A stretch of DNA of 12,111 bases from Bacillota bacterium (GCA_023393045.1 JAEWMV010000205.1:1-12111); one strand, 5' to 3'; shown: positions 1 through 7,068, counted from the stretch's first letter. The notes: generated by a model from the letters alone, not told the origin. A program made the numbers and translations.

Positions 1-129
1 GCCCGCGCCGTTTTCGCCCATGAGCGAGTGGACGCTGCCGGCGCGGATGTTGAGGCTCACGTCGTCAAGCGCCCTCACGCCGGGGAACTCCTTTGTAATA
101 TGCTGCATTTCGAGAATATACTGACCCAT
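1..129 (-). CDS. mglA: Sugar ABC transporter ATP-binding protein, MglA-type (N-terminal fragment)
   Basis: Only the first 43 codons are in the window; the rest lies beyond position 1. The start reads MGQYILEMQHITKEFPGVRALDDVSL and runs to MGENGAG, the Walker A loop cut just before its Lys. The ITKEFPGVRALDDV pattern is typical of the monosaccharide (CUT2) ATPases MglA/RbsA/XylG, which carry two nucleotide-binding domains and power uptake from the cytoplasmic face. The ATG at 129 follows a GGGAGA ribosome binding site 6 nt upstream. It lies 164 nt downstream of the mglB stop on the same strand, so the two are very likely cotranscribed. The permease gene (mglC) would be expected next, outside the window. 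The galactose specificity is inferred from the neighbouring binding protein, not from this fragment. Confidence 0.9.
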   Translation of the reverse strand, partial: MGQYILEMQHITKEFPGVRALDDVSLNIRAGSVHSLMGENGAG

Positions 130-157
130 GATGTCTCCCATTCTGCCCGGAGCGGAT

Positions 158-181
158 AAAAAAATACGCGGCGGACGCGCC
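158..181 (-). terminator. Weak T-tract attenuator candidate upstream of mglA
   Basis: Read on the minus strand, a short GGCG-CGTC-CGCC hairpin (170-181) is followed after 5 nt by seven T residues (164-158). The stem is only 4 bp, with alternative GC-rich pairings nearby, so any termination would be partial. It lies between mglB and mglA and could lower expression of the transporter genes relative to the binding protein. This rests on pattern only. Confidence 0.25.
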
Positions 182-216
182 ATGCGGCGGAGGCAATCGA
201 TATGCTTATGAAAGAG

Positions 217-246
217 GGGACTGCCGCGGCAAACCCGGACAGTCCC
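217..246 (-). other. Intercistronic hairpin after mglB
   Basis: GGGACTG (217-223) and CAGTCCC (240-246) form a perfect 7-bp stem around a GC-rich loop, 48 nt past the mglB stop. No T-run follows on the minus strand (the next bases are CTCTTTC), so it is not a classical terminator. Hairpins between a binding-protein gene and its ABC genes commonly stabilise the upstream mRNA segment, as with malE and its downstream genes. That role is inferred here. Confidence 0.5.
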
Positions 247-293
247 GCTTTATTCACTTTACCAAATCAGGCGTTTTAGCGTCAAGCTCAGGC

Positions 294-1379
294 TCACGCG
301 CCTGTGAAGATGGCGTACGGGATACGGATTTTGGCCACGCCCTCGTCCACGTTGAAATCGCCGGTGTCGGCCATGAGGTCCTTGCCCGCGCCGATGTTCT
401 CGGCGAGGTAGAGGATGCCGTCGGCCATGCCCTGCGCGTCCTGCTTGATGGTGCCGGTCATCTTGCCGTTGGCGATGGAATCCTGCGCCACGGCGGTGGC
501 GTCCACGCCGAACACGGGGATATAGCCCGCGCCCTCGTCGCCCGTGTTGTAGCCCTTCTCGTTCATGGACTCGATGGCGCCCAGCGCCTGGTCGTCGTTG
601 TTGGCGATGATGATCTCAATGTCGCCGTTGGTGAGCGAGTAGGTGGTGAGCGCCGTGTCCATCAGGTTCTTGGCGTTGGCGGCCGACCAGTTGCCGTAGA
701 GGTAGAAGGGGCTCACACCGTCGTCCGGCTGGGTATTGTCGGTCTGGTTGGCGGCGGAAGGCACCAGCACCGCGGAACCGAAGAGCTCGTTGGCGTTGGA
801 AACGCTGTAGAGCGTGCGGCCGAAGGCCTCGGCGTTGCCCAGTTCGCCGCGGAACATGATGTAGGTGATCTTGCCGTCGTCATTGAGGTCGTAGGTGTTG
901 AGGTTGTCCCCCTCGGAGAGGAAGTCGTAGATCATCTGGCCCTGCATGTAGCCGGCCTCGTCCGCGTCCGTGCCCACGAAGCAGCACTTGTCGTAGCTGT
1001 TCACGACGGCGTCGGAAACCTCGCGGTTGAAGAAGATCACCGGCACGCCCTTTTCCTTGGCGGCGTCCACGATGTTCTGGGCGGCCTCGTCCGAGCCCGT
1101 GGTCACGATGTTGACGATGAGCAGGCTGCTGCCCTGCGTGAGCGCGGTCTCAACCTGCGTGGTCTGCTTGGCCTGGTCGCTGGCCGCGTCGTAGAAGGTG
1201 TAGTCGATCTTCTTCGCCTCGAGGCCTTCCTCCATGGCCGCGCGCACGGAGCCGATGTAGGTGTCCGAATAGTCATAGAAGAATACGCTGACGTTCAGCT
1301 CGCCGCTCTGGGCGCCTTCACAGGCAAACGCGGAGAATGCCATTGCGAGGACCAGCAGGATAACCAATGCTTTTTTCAT
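294..1379 (-). CDS. mglB: Galactose/glucose-type sugar ABC transporter substrate-binding protein (MglB-like)
   Basis: 361 aa, a CUT2-type extracellular sugar-binding protein that delivers a monosaccharide to the MglA/MglC transporter. The signal peptide is residues 1-19; Cys20 would be the lipid anchor, although AFA-C is a poor lipobox. By alignment to E. coli MglB by eye, I see the N-lobe FFNRE (Asn118), an EF-hand-like calcium loop DLNDDGKIT (164-172) with distal Glu255, Trp231, ANND (Asn261) and VFGVD (Asp293). The positions equivalent to E. coli His152, Asp154 and Asn256 are Asn182, Glu184 and Gln313, so the sugar bound may not be galactose or glucose. The start at 1379 is chosen because AGGAGG lies just upstream and a signal peptide begins there; the 44-codon in-frame extension to 1511 crosses the promoter region. 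It has its own candidate promoter and operator at 1418-1495, and mglA follows. Confidence 0.9.
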   Translation of the reverse strand: MKKALVILLVLAMAFSAFACEGAQSGELNVSVFFYDYSDTYIGSVRAAMEEGLEAKKIDYTFYDAASDQAKQTTQVETALTQGSSLLIVNIVTTGSDEAAQNIVDAAKEKGVPVIFFNREVSDAVVNSYDKCCFVGTDADEAGYMQGQMIYDFLSEGDNLNTYDLNDDGKITYIMFRGELGNAEAFGRTLYSVSNANELFGSAVLVPSAANQTDNTQPDDGVSPFYLYGNWSAANAKNLMDTALTTYSLTNGDIEIIIANNDDQALGAIESMNEKGYNTGDEGAGYIPVFGVDATAVAQDSIANGKMTGTIKQDAQGMADGILYLAENIGAGKDLMADTGDFNVDEGVAKIRIPYAIFTGA

Positions 1380-1417
1380 GATTGTTCCTCCTATTCGATG
1401 TGCGGGTATGACCCTAG

Positions 1418-1446
1418 ATATTACTGTAATACGGCGCGCGCCGCAA
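1418..1446 (-). promoter_or_regulatory. Candidate mglB promoter
   Basis: On the minus strand a -35 TTGCGG (1446-1441) is separated by 17 bp from a -10 TAATAT (1423-1418), about 40 nt before the mglB start. The -35 is weak (3 of 6), as expected for an activator-dependent promoter, and an operator-like repeat ends 5 bp upstream of it. The spacer contains a perfect palindrome GGCGCGCGCC (1433-1442). Confidence 0.55.
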
Positions 1447-1450
1447 GGCC

Positions 1451-1495
1451 ATACGAAATCGTCCGCAAAAGCAATAAAATCATACGGATTGTCCG
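1451..1495 (-). promoter_or_regulatory. Tandem direct-repeat operator candidate for the AraC-type regulator
   Basis: Two matching elements lie on the minus strand: CGGACAATCCGTAT (1495-1482) and CGGACGATTTCGTAT (1465-1451). Their starts are 30 bp apart and their ends 31 bp, close to three helical turns, so both would face the same side of DNA. The promoter-proximal copy ends 5 bp before the -35. AraC-family activators usually bind tandem direct repeats with one copy abutting the -35. The YesN-type regulator encoded at the head of this locus is the obvious candidate to bind, by inference. Confidence 0.5.
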
Positions 1496-1517
1496 TCATA
1501 AATTTACACAAAACCCG

Positions 1518-2558
1518 TCATTTCCCGCTTTTGAGGTCGACCAGATCCGCATAGGTGACGATGTGCATGGGGATGCGCACGGACCTGTCCTCCCGCACTT
1601 CGAGCGTGTCCGCAACGTCCGCCCCCGTGGCAAACGCGTAGGCCGCGTCAAATATCGCGCGCGCGTGCGCGGGCAAATCCATGTCGACGGTGCCGAGCAT
1701 CTTGCCCGCTTCCACGGCCGCGCGGCCCTTGTCCGTGCCGTCTATGCCCACGATGTTTGAAAACGTAAGCCCCAGGCGCTCCACGGCGTCCGCCGCGCCA
1801 AGCGCCATGTCGTCGTTGTTGCATAGGATAAGCTCGATTTCGCTCCCATACGCGCGCAAATACCCTTCCGCGAGCGCGGCGGCTTGATCGCGGTTCCAGT
1901 TGGCGATGCCGCCGTCCAGCTTTTCCACCGCAAAGCCCGCCTCGCGCAGCGTTTCCACGGATACTTCTGTGCGTATGATGGCGTCCTGGTGCCTTCTTTC
2001 CCCCTCGAGCATGATGTATTGTATGACGCCGTTGCCGTCCAAATCGATGCTTGTGGGGTCGGCTTCGTAGCTGTTTATCACGATCTGCGCCTCAAGCGCC
2101 GCGCTCTCACGCGCGTCCGAGCCGACGTAGAGGATTTTATCCCACTTGAGCATGTCCTCACGGACGGGCTCGCGGTTGAAAAACACCACGGGCACGCCCG
2201 CGTCCCGCGCGCGGTCTATGATGTTCGCCGCGTCCGTCCTGTCCACAAGGTTCACGCAGAGCACGTCGTAGTCGAGCGCGAGGAAGCGCTCGATCTGCTC
2301 GTTCTGCGTGGCCTGGCTCTCCGCCCCGTCGGCGACGGAGATGTTCACGCGCACGCCCGTTTCGGCCTCGAAATCCGCCGCGATCTTCTTGAAGCTTTCC
2401 ATCATGGCGGAAATGAACGTATCGTCCGCCTTGTAGACGCACACGCCTATTTTGACCGTCTCCGGCGCGCGCGCGTCCCGGCACCCTCCGAGGAGGGCGC
2501 AGCAGAGGAGTACGAGCGCCGTCAGCGCGGCAAAAATCCCTTTGGACTTCCCTTTCAT
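1518..2558 (-). CDS. Sensory sugar-binding lipoprotein, galactose/glucose-binding family
   Basis: 346 aa. Residues 1-25 are a signal peptide ending in LLGGC, so Cys26 should be lipidated and the protein tethered outside the membrane. The remainder is a two-lobe periplasmic-binding fold like MglB: VYKADDTF (Asp46, Phe48), VVFFNRE (Asn128), calcium loop DLDGNGVIQ (172-180) with Glu242, GERRHQDAIIR (His190, Asp192, Arg196), Trp221, CNNDD (Asn248) and GID (Asp273). These match the E. coli MglB sugar contacts except Met293 in place of Asn256. It belongs to the sensory operon: it starts 18 nt after the anchored protein's stop with AGGAGG upstream, and the transport binding protein has its own promoter downstream. 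I infer that it captures galactose or glucose and presents it to the kinase complex. A second transport binding protein is the alternative. Confidence 0.85.
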   Translation of the reverse strand: MKGKSKGIFAALTALVLLCCALLGGCRDARAPETVKIGVCVYKADDTFISAMMESFKKIAADFEAETGVRVNISVADGAESQATQNEQIERFLALDYDVLCVNLVDRTDAANIIDRARDAGVPVVFFNREPVREDMLKWDKILYVGSDARESAALEAQIVINSYEADPTSIDLDGNGVIQYIMLEGERRHQDAIIRTEVSVETLREAGFAVEKLDGGIANWNRDQAAALAEGYLRAYGSEIELILCNNDDMALGAADAVERLGLTFSNIVGIDGTDKGRAAVEAGKMLGTVDMDLPAHARAIFDAAYAFATGADVADTLEVREDRSVRIPMHIVTYADLVDLKSGK

Positions 2559-2576
2559 GTTCCTCCTCGCTTTCCC

Positions 2577-3470
2577 TTACCCGATCGGAAAAAGTATCGT
2601 CGACATGGGCGCCTCGTACATATTCTCCGCGCGGGCGATGAACGGGGCGAGCCGGATTTCCTGCGCACGCGCGCCGTCTATGCGCGCCGCCGCGTCCGAA
2701 AGCGCGAGATAGCCCGCGTCAAACGCGCTTGCGAGCACGAGCGCCTCGATATGCCCGCTCTCCAGCGCGTCCCGCAGAGAAGGATCGTACCCCATGCCGT
2801 ACACGAGCGCGCCCTGCGTCCAAAGCCGCGCGAGGGTGAGCGAGGCGGCGGGATCGAGCGCCACGTAGACCAGACCCGGCGTGAGGCGCACGATGTTTGC
2901 GGCGCGCACGATGTCGTAGGTGAAGCCCGCGTTCTCGAGCGCGTCGCGAAGGATGCCCTTTCGCGTGGCGCGGGTCGTGCGGGACTCCCCCGCCTCCACG
3001 AGGATGAGGCTTCGAAGCGGCTGTTTTTTGATTTCCTCAACCAGTGCCTGCGCCTGCGCGTCGACGTCGAGCGACACGGCGCTCATCCATTTGCCGGTAT
3101 TGACCGCGTCCCCCACGAGCACCACGGGCACGGCGATGTTCATTTCGGCGAGCCAGTCGCCTGCGGCCCGGTCGTTCCCCAAACAGAGCACGACCGCGTC
3201 CGCGCCGTTGTTGACCTCGCGCTCGAGCGCGGCGGCTTGCGCGGCCTCGTCTGCGCCCGAAAGGGTGACGATGTGCACGTCCGCATTATGCTCTATGGCG
3301 GCGCTGTTGAGGCCTTTTTCAAAATTGGCGTCCTCGCGGCAGAGTATGACGGATATGGCGTACACCTCCGCCTCCGCGCCTGAGGCGAGCGTCTGGTAGG
3401 CATAGAGCGCGGCGACGAGGACAAGCAGCGCCAGCACCGCAAAGAAGATGCGTTTTTCCGTTGCGCCCAT
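2577..3470 (-). CDS. Membrane-anchored periplasmic-binding-protein-like sensor component
   Basis: 297 aa. MGATEKR is followed by one hydrophobic segment (about 8-25) with no lipobox and no clear signal-peptidase site, so it is probably an uncleaved anchor with the body outside. The rest resembles the sugar-binding type 1 fold: VYAISVILCREDANFEKGLNSA at the start, NNGADAVVLCLGN, then VPVVLVGD where MglB has VPVVFFNRE. The ANND and GVDA sugar motifs are not recognisable. At roughly 270 residues outside the membrane it is smaller than its neighbours. The start at 3470 is chosen because it lies one base after the kinase stop (TAGCATG) with GAGGAGG 9 nt upstream; an in-frame ATG at 3494 would overlap the kinase and lacks that support. 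It may be the equivalent of clostridial XylFII, which docks on LytS. The ligand is unknown. Confidence 0.8.
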   Translation of the reverse strand: MGATEKRIFFAVLALLVLVAALYAYQTLASGAEAEVYAISVILCREDANFEKGLNSAAIEHNADVHIVTLSGADEAAQAAALEREVNNGADAVVLCLGNDRAAGDWLAEMNIAVPVVLVGDAVNTGKWMSAVSLDVDAQAQALVEEIKKQPLRSLILVEAGESRTTRATRKGILRDALENAGFTYDIVRAANIVRLTPGLVYVALDPAASLTLARLWTQGALVYGMGYDPSLRDALESGHIEALVLASAFDAGYLALSDAAARIDGARAQEIRLAPFIARAENMYEAPMSTILFPIG

Positions 3471-3471
3471 G

Positions 3472-5259
3472 CTATTTCGCCTCCTCGTCCGCATACGGCA
3501 CGGCGGGCAGGTGCAGCGTGATGGTGGTGCCCGCGTCCAATTCGCTTTCTATCGTAACGCCATACGCGTCCCCCGCGTAGAGTCTGATGCGCTCGTTGAC
3601 GTTCTTCAAGCCCACGCCCGAGCCCTTTGAGATGGGGAAATGCTCCACGAGGAGCCTGTCCACAAGCTCCTGCGGCATGCCGATGCCGTTGTCCGAAACG
3701 GAAATGAGCAATTCCCCGTTCTCCACACGCGCCAGGACGCGGATTTCCCCATCCCCGTCCATGAAGTCCATGCTGTGGTAAATGGCGTTCTCCACGATGG
3801 GCTGCACGACGAGCTTGATGACGGCCAAATCGAGCGTTTCCTCCGCCGCGTCTATTACATAGGTGAACTTGTCCTTATAGCGCATCTGCTGGATGGTGAG
3901 GTAGTTGCGCGTATGCTCCAATTCGTCCCGCACGCAGATGAAATTGCGCCCGCGCGAAAGGCTGATGCGAAAGAGCCTGGCAAGGGCGGTGACGATCTTC
4001 ACCGCCTCCCCGGGCTTGTTTTTTTCGATCATCCAGACGATGATGTCGAGCGTGTTGTAGAGGAAATGCGGGTTGATCTGCGCCTGCAGCGCGTCAAGCT
4101 CGTGCTTCTGCTTTTCCTCATGCTCACGCACGACGTCGAGGTTGAGCTTTTTGAGCTGATCCACCATTTGCTGCACGGAGGAGCCGAGGCTTTGCACCTC
4201 GTAGGAGCCGCCGATGTAGATGGCCTCCCCTTCGCCGCGCTCGAGCTCGCGCACGGAGTTTTCAAGCTGCCGTATGGGGCGGGTCAGGCTGCGAGAGATG
4301 AGCGCGTTGATGAGCACCAGCAGTTCGAAATAAACGAGGAATATCATGAGGAGAAAGAGCAGATCGCGCACGGTGTCGAGCGTCAGCCCCACCTGCGGGA
4401 TCACGCCTACCACCTTCCAGCCCGTGTAGCCCACCGAGCGCACGACGAGGGTGCTGCGCCCCTGCTTCGTTTCCAGGGTATGGCTGCCGTCGGGCAGGGC
4501 AAAGGCGTAGTCGCTGTGCTCCGTGAAGCGCCCCGTGGCGATGAGCTGCTGCTTTGGGTGATAGAGTATCGTTCCGTCCGCCCCCATGAGGTAGATATAG
4601 CCGCCGTTGACGAGCGCGGTGTTGGCAAAAAGCTCCGCGATGCCGCCGTATTTGAGCGTGATGAGCAGCACCCCCTGCTCGGTGCGCGTGTCGTAAGTGA
4701 GCTCCACCGCGCAGGAGAGGGAAACGACGTAGCTGTAGCTCCCATCCGTGCTCACGAACATGTTCTGCACGGTGGGATTGGAAAAATGGATGTTTTCGGT
4801 CTGTTCCAGCGCGCGGGCAAACCACTCGAACCCCGTTGCGTTCACGCCCGTTTTGAGCGTGGAGGGGGGCGCCGTGGCGAGCACCTTGCCCGAAGCGTCG
4901 AAGAGCACGATGTTTTCCACCAGCGTGGTGTTGTTGTCGTAGAGCAGCTGGAGCTTTTCGCCTATGGCGTCCGCCTCGGGGTCAGCGTTCTTGATGACGC
5001 CGTAGGAGATGGAGTCCGAAAGGCGGATCATGCTGCGAAGATAGGAATTGAGGGAGGAGTTCACCTGCTCCACGAGCTGCTGGTTCTCGCTTCTCACATT
5101 GAACTGGAGCTGGCTTGAAAAGCGCGCGTAGAAGGTGAGGCCGGAGAGCACGATGGCGATGAGCGCGGAGAGCGTGAAGCTCACGAACACCGCGTAGCGT
5201 ATGCTGCCGTTTACAAAGCGCTCGTAGAGGCGCCGCAGGGGCCCCGGGCGCGCCTTCAT
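3472..5259 (-). CDS. YesM/LytS-type sensor histidine kinase with Cache-like ectodomain
   Basis: 595 aa. Order: a transmembrane helix (about 21-45); an extracellular region (about 46-295) that reads like a double Cache sensor (IVLFDASGKVLAT, GFEWFARALE, IYLMGADGTILYHP, GYTGWKVVGVIP); a second transmembrane helix (about 300-321); a HAMP linker (SRSLTRPIRQLENSVRELERG); a coiled coil; a His_kinase domain with the phosphoacceptor in QINPHFLYNTLD (His398); and an ATPase domain with QPIVENAIYH (Asn491), DNGIG (523-527) and GSGVGL (546-551). All catalytic motifs are intact. It is predicted to autophosphorylate and pass phosphate to the regulator encoded immediately upstream, whose stop overlaps this start (ATGA). 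The two binding-protein genes downstream in the same operon suggest that it reads their sugar-bound state, directly or through the Cache region. This is inferred. Confidence 0.93.
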   Translation of the reverse strand: MKARPGPLRRLYERFVNGSIRYAVFVSFTLSALIAIVLSGLTFYARFSSQLQFNVRSENQQLVEQVNSSLNSYLRSMIRLSDSISYGVIKNADPEADAIGEKLQLLYDNNTTLVENIVLFDASGKVLATAPPSTLKTGVNATGFEWFARALEQTENIHFSNPTVQNMFVSTDGSYSYVVSLSCAVELTYDTRTEQGVLLITLKYGGIAELFANTALVNGGYIYLMGADGTILYHPKQQLIATGRFTEHSDYAFALPDGSHTLETKQGRSTLVVRSVGYTGWKVVGVIPQVGLTLDTVRDLLFLLMIFLVYFELLVLINALISRSLTRPIRQLENSVRELERGEGEAIYIGGSYEVQSLGSSVQQMVDQLKKLNLDVVREHEEKQKHELDALQAQINPHFLYNTLDIIVWMIEKNKPGEAVKIVTALARLFRISLSRGRNFICVRDELEHTRNYLTIQQMRYKDKFTYVIDAAEETLDLAVIKLVVQPIVENAIYHSMDFMDGDGEIRVLARVENGELLISVSDNGIGMPQELVDRLLVEHFPISKGSGVGLKNVNERIRLYAGDAYGVTIESELDAGTTITLHLPAVPYADEEAK

Positions 5260-6860
5260 ACGCCGTCCGCCTCCCGGCGCCTGTAGCGCGCGGGCGTCAC
5301 GCCAAAGCGCCGTTTAAACACGTGGGAAAAATAATTGGGCTCCTCGTAGCCCACCTCCGCGGCGACGCTGAGCGTCTTCATGGCGGGATCCTGCAGGAGT
5401 ATAACGGCGTGCTCCATGCGCACGTCCGTCAGGTACTGCACGAAGCTCCTGCCCGTCTGCTTTTTGAACACCTCAAAAAAGTACGAGCGGCTCACATGCA
5501 GGTGCGCGCACACGTCCTCTGCGGAAAGGGAGGGTTTGGCGTAATTCTCCTCAATATAGCGCACGGCCTGCTCCGCGAGGAGCTTTGGCATGCTCTCGCG
5601 CCTGCGCGATACATAGCCGTACATCGCGGCGCATATGTCGCCAAGCCACGTCCGAATGCCCTCCGTGTCGGCGGGCGGCGCGAAGCGGGAGGCGATGCGC
5701 TCCGTCAGCTCCGTTTCCCCCGAAAGGCCGTATTGCAGCACGATGCGGTTGAGGGAGTTGCATACGGAAACGAGGTACGCCTGCTTCTGCCACGCGTCCT
5801 GCGTTTGCTCGAGCGGGCGCATGAGCCCGTCCACCACGGTTTCCACCTGGGCAAGCCCTCCCGCGCGCATGGCGGACAGGAGCATCTGCTCGCTGCGCTC
5901 GTCGAGCACGGCGGGCTGCCCGGCGTCCGTTTCCGCATCGCCGATGTAGATGGCGCGCCCAAGCCCCGGCTCGCCCCTGTAATCGAGCGCGGCGCGCGCC
6001 TCGGCATAGGCTGCGGGCGTGTCCGTAAGCGAGGCGTAGCGCTTGCTCACGCCGCAGGCGACGCGGATGTCCAATATCCTGCGGCAGCGCACGCAGATGT
6101 CGTTTCCGATCAATACCGCGCGGCTCACGGGGTCTCCTCCTTCCCACGCGGTCACGGCGACGATCTGCGAAAGGCCGGAGCAGAGCGCAAAATGGCAGCG
6201 CCCCGCGAGCGTTTCCTCAACGATCTGCAAGATGGAGATGGGCACGAGCTCGCCCTCGAGGGCTTGCTCACGCGCGCCGCGAAGCGAAATGTCGAACACA
6301 AGCAGCAGCTTGCCGGGCGCTGAATCGATGGCAAGCCCGTAGGCCGCCACGGCGTTTTCAATTTCCTCCGCACCCATGCGCCGCCAGAGAAGCTCGCTCA
6401 AAAAGCGCTCGCGCATGGCGGGCTTCGCGCGCTCGTACTGGGCGCGAAGCATGGCGATGTCCCGCTTTTCGTCGTTTTCCCGGTCAAGCTGCGCGCGCAT
6501 GCGGGCAAGCACGCCCGAAAGCTCCCCGGCGTTGACGGGCTTCAACACATAGTCGGTCACGCCCAGCTTGATCGCCTGCCGGGCATAATCCGCATCGTCA
6601 AACCCCGTGAGGATGACCACCTTCGCGCTCGGGTGCAGCGTGCGGAACTCACTAATCATGCTAAGCCCGTCCATGAAGGGCATCTTGATGTCGGTCAAAA
6701 GCAGGTCGACCTCGCACGATTCAGCCTTTTCTATCGCCTCAAGCCCGTTTTCGGCCACGGCCTCCACCTCGAAGCCGAGCGTCTCCCAGTCGAGCTTTTG
6801 GACAATGCCCTCGCGCATTTCGGCCTCGTCGTCCACGATCATGACCTTGTAGTTCTTCAT
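5256..6860 (-). CDS. YesN-type response regulator (REC + AraC HTH)
   Basis: 534 aa, cytoplasmic. The N-terminal receiver domain (1-120) has the acidic pair Asp10/Asp11, phosphoacceptor Asp57 in LLTDIKMP, Thr85 and Lys107 in YVLKP. A middle region (about 130-420) has no motif I recognise, as is usual in YesN-like proteins. The C-terminal AraC domain (about 427-530) contains two helix-turn-helix units (SAEDVCAHLHVSRSYFFEVFKK and the VGYEEPNYFSHVFKRRFGVTPARYR region). The start at 6860 is chosen because MKNYKVMIVDDE is the canonical REC opening and GAGGTG lies just upstream; an ATG ten codons further lacks such support. It is the first gene of the sensory operon and partner of the downstream kinase. 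Likely targets are the mglB promoter and possibly its own. Confidence 0.93.
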   Translation of the reverse strand: MKNYKVMIVDDEAEMREGIVQKLDWETLGFEVEAVAENGLEAIEKAESCEVDLLLTDIKMPFMDGLSMISEFRTLHPSAKVVILTGFDDADYARQAIKLGVTDYVLKPVNAGELSGVLARMRAQLDRENDEKRDIAMLRAQYERAKPAMRERFLSELLWRRMGAEEIENAVAAYGLAIDSAPGKLLLVFDISLRGAREQALEGELVPISILQIVEETLAGRCHFALCSGLSQIVAVTAWEGGDPVSRAVLIGNDICVRCRRILDIRVACGVSKRYASLTDTPAAYAEARAALDYRGEPGLGRAIYIGDAETDAGQPAVLDERSEQMLLSAMRAGGLAQVETVVDGLMRPLEQTQDAWQKQAYLVSVCNSLNRIVLQYGLSGETELTERIASRFAPPADTEGIRTWLGDICAAMYGYVSRRRESMPKLLAEQAVRYIEENYAKPSLSAEDVCAHLHVSRSYFFEVFKKQTGRSFVQYLTDVRMEHAVILLQDPAMKTLSVAAEVGYEEPNYFSHVFKRRFGVTPARYRRREADGV

Positions 6861-6894
6861 TAAAACACCTCTGTGAAACGTGATCTGCATCAGG

Positions 6895-6951
6895 ATGTGG
6901 CAATGCTTTTATCCCGTCCATTATAATATATCCCGCGTTTATGTGGCAATG
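6895..6951. repeat. 11-bp direct repeats flanking the -10 of the sensory operon promoter
   Basis: ATGTGGCAATG occurs exactly at 6895-6905 and 6941-6951, starts 46 bp apart. The second copy covers the -35 of the minus-strand promoter; the first lies in the transcribed leader. Such placement would suit a repressor or autoregulation site. The element does not resemble the repeats upstream of mglB. Confidence 0.5.
6920..6949 (-). promoter_or_regulatory. Promoter of the sensory operon
   Basis: Minus strand: -35 TTGCCA (6949-6944; 5 of 6 matches), 18-bp spacer, -10 TATAAT (6925-6920; 6 of 6), giving a leader of about 53 nt before the regulator start. This is a near-consensus sigma-A promoter, so the sensory operon is probably expressed at a basal level without an activator. 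Confidence 0.75.
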
Positions 6952-7003
6952 GGCGGGGGTGCGCGCAAAAACGCGTTTCAGGCTGTTTTTTCCAGTTTCA
7001 ATT

Positions 7004-7012
7004 TGCTATACT
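7004..7012 (+). promoter_or_regulatory. Extended -10 promoter of the FMN reductase gene
   Basis: TGCTATACT is an extended -10 (TG-n-TATACT) with no good -35 at 16-18 bp, consistent with extended -10 promoters. Transcription would start near 7019, about 50 nt ahead of the start codon. Confidence 0.55.
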
Positions 7013-7068
7013 TGTGGAAAAGGCGGGGCATACTTCGCCCGATTACCTGCATGAAAGGAGCAATGCAT

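Noticed and set aside
1380..1511. N-terminal extension of mglB by 44 codons to 1511
   Set aside because: It would place coding sequence over the promoter and direct repeats and bury the signal peptide; the ATG at 1379 has an AGGAGG site.
1380..1517. CcpA catabolite-repression site upstream of mglB
   Set aside because: No sequence close to the cre consensus was found on either strand of the gap.
1884..3383. A 499-codon plus-strand open frame antisense to the two sensory binding-protein genes
   Set aside because: His/Arg/Val-rich translation with no family resemblance, typical of the complementary strand of GC-rich genes. The minus strand has clear motifs and ribosome binding sites.
3640..5118. 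A 492-codon plus-strand open frame antisense to the histidine kinase
   Set aside because: Composition is a shadow of the kinase codons. The kinase has every catalytic motif on the other strand.
5322..6323. A 333-codon plus-strand open frame antisense to the response regulator
   Set aside because: No motif, Arg/His/Ala-rich shadow; the receiver and AraC domains are intact on the minus strand.
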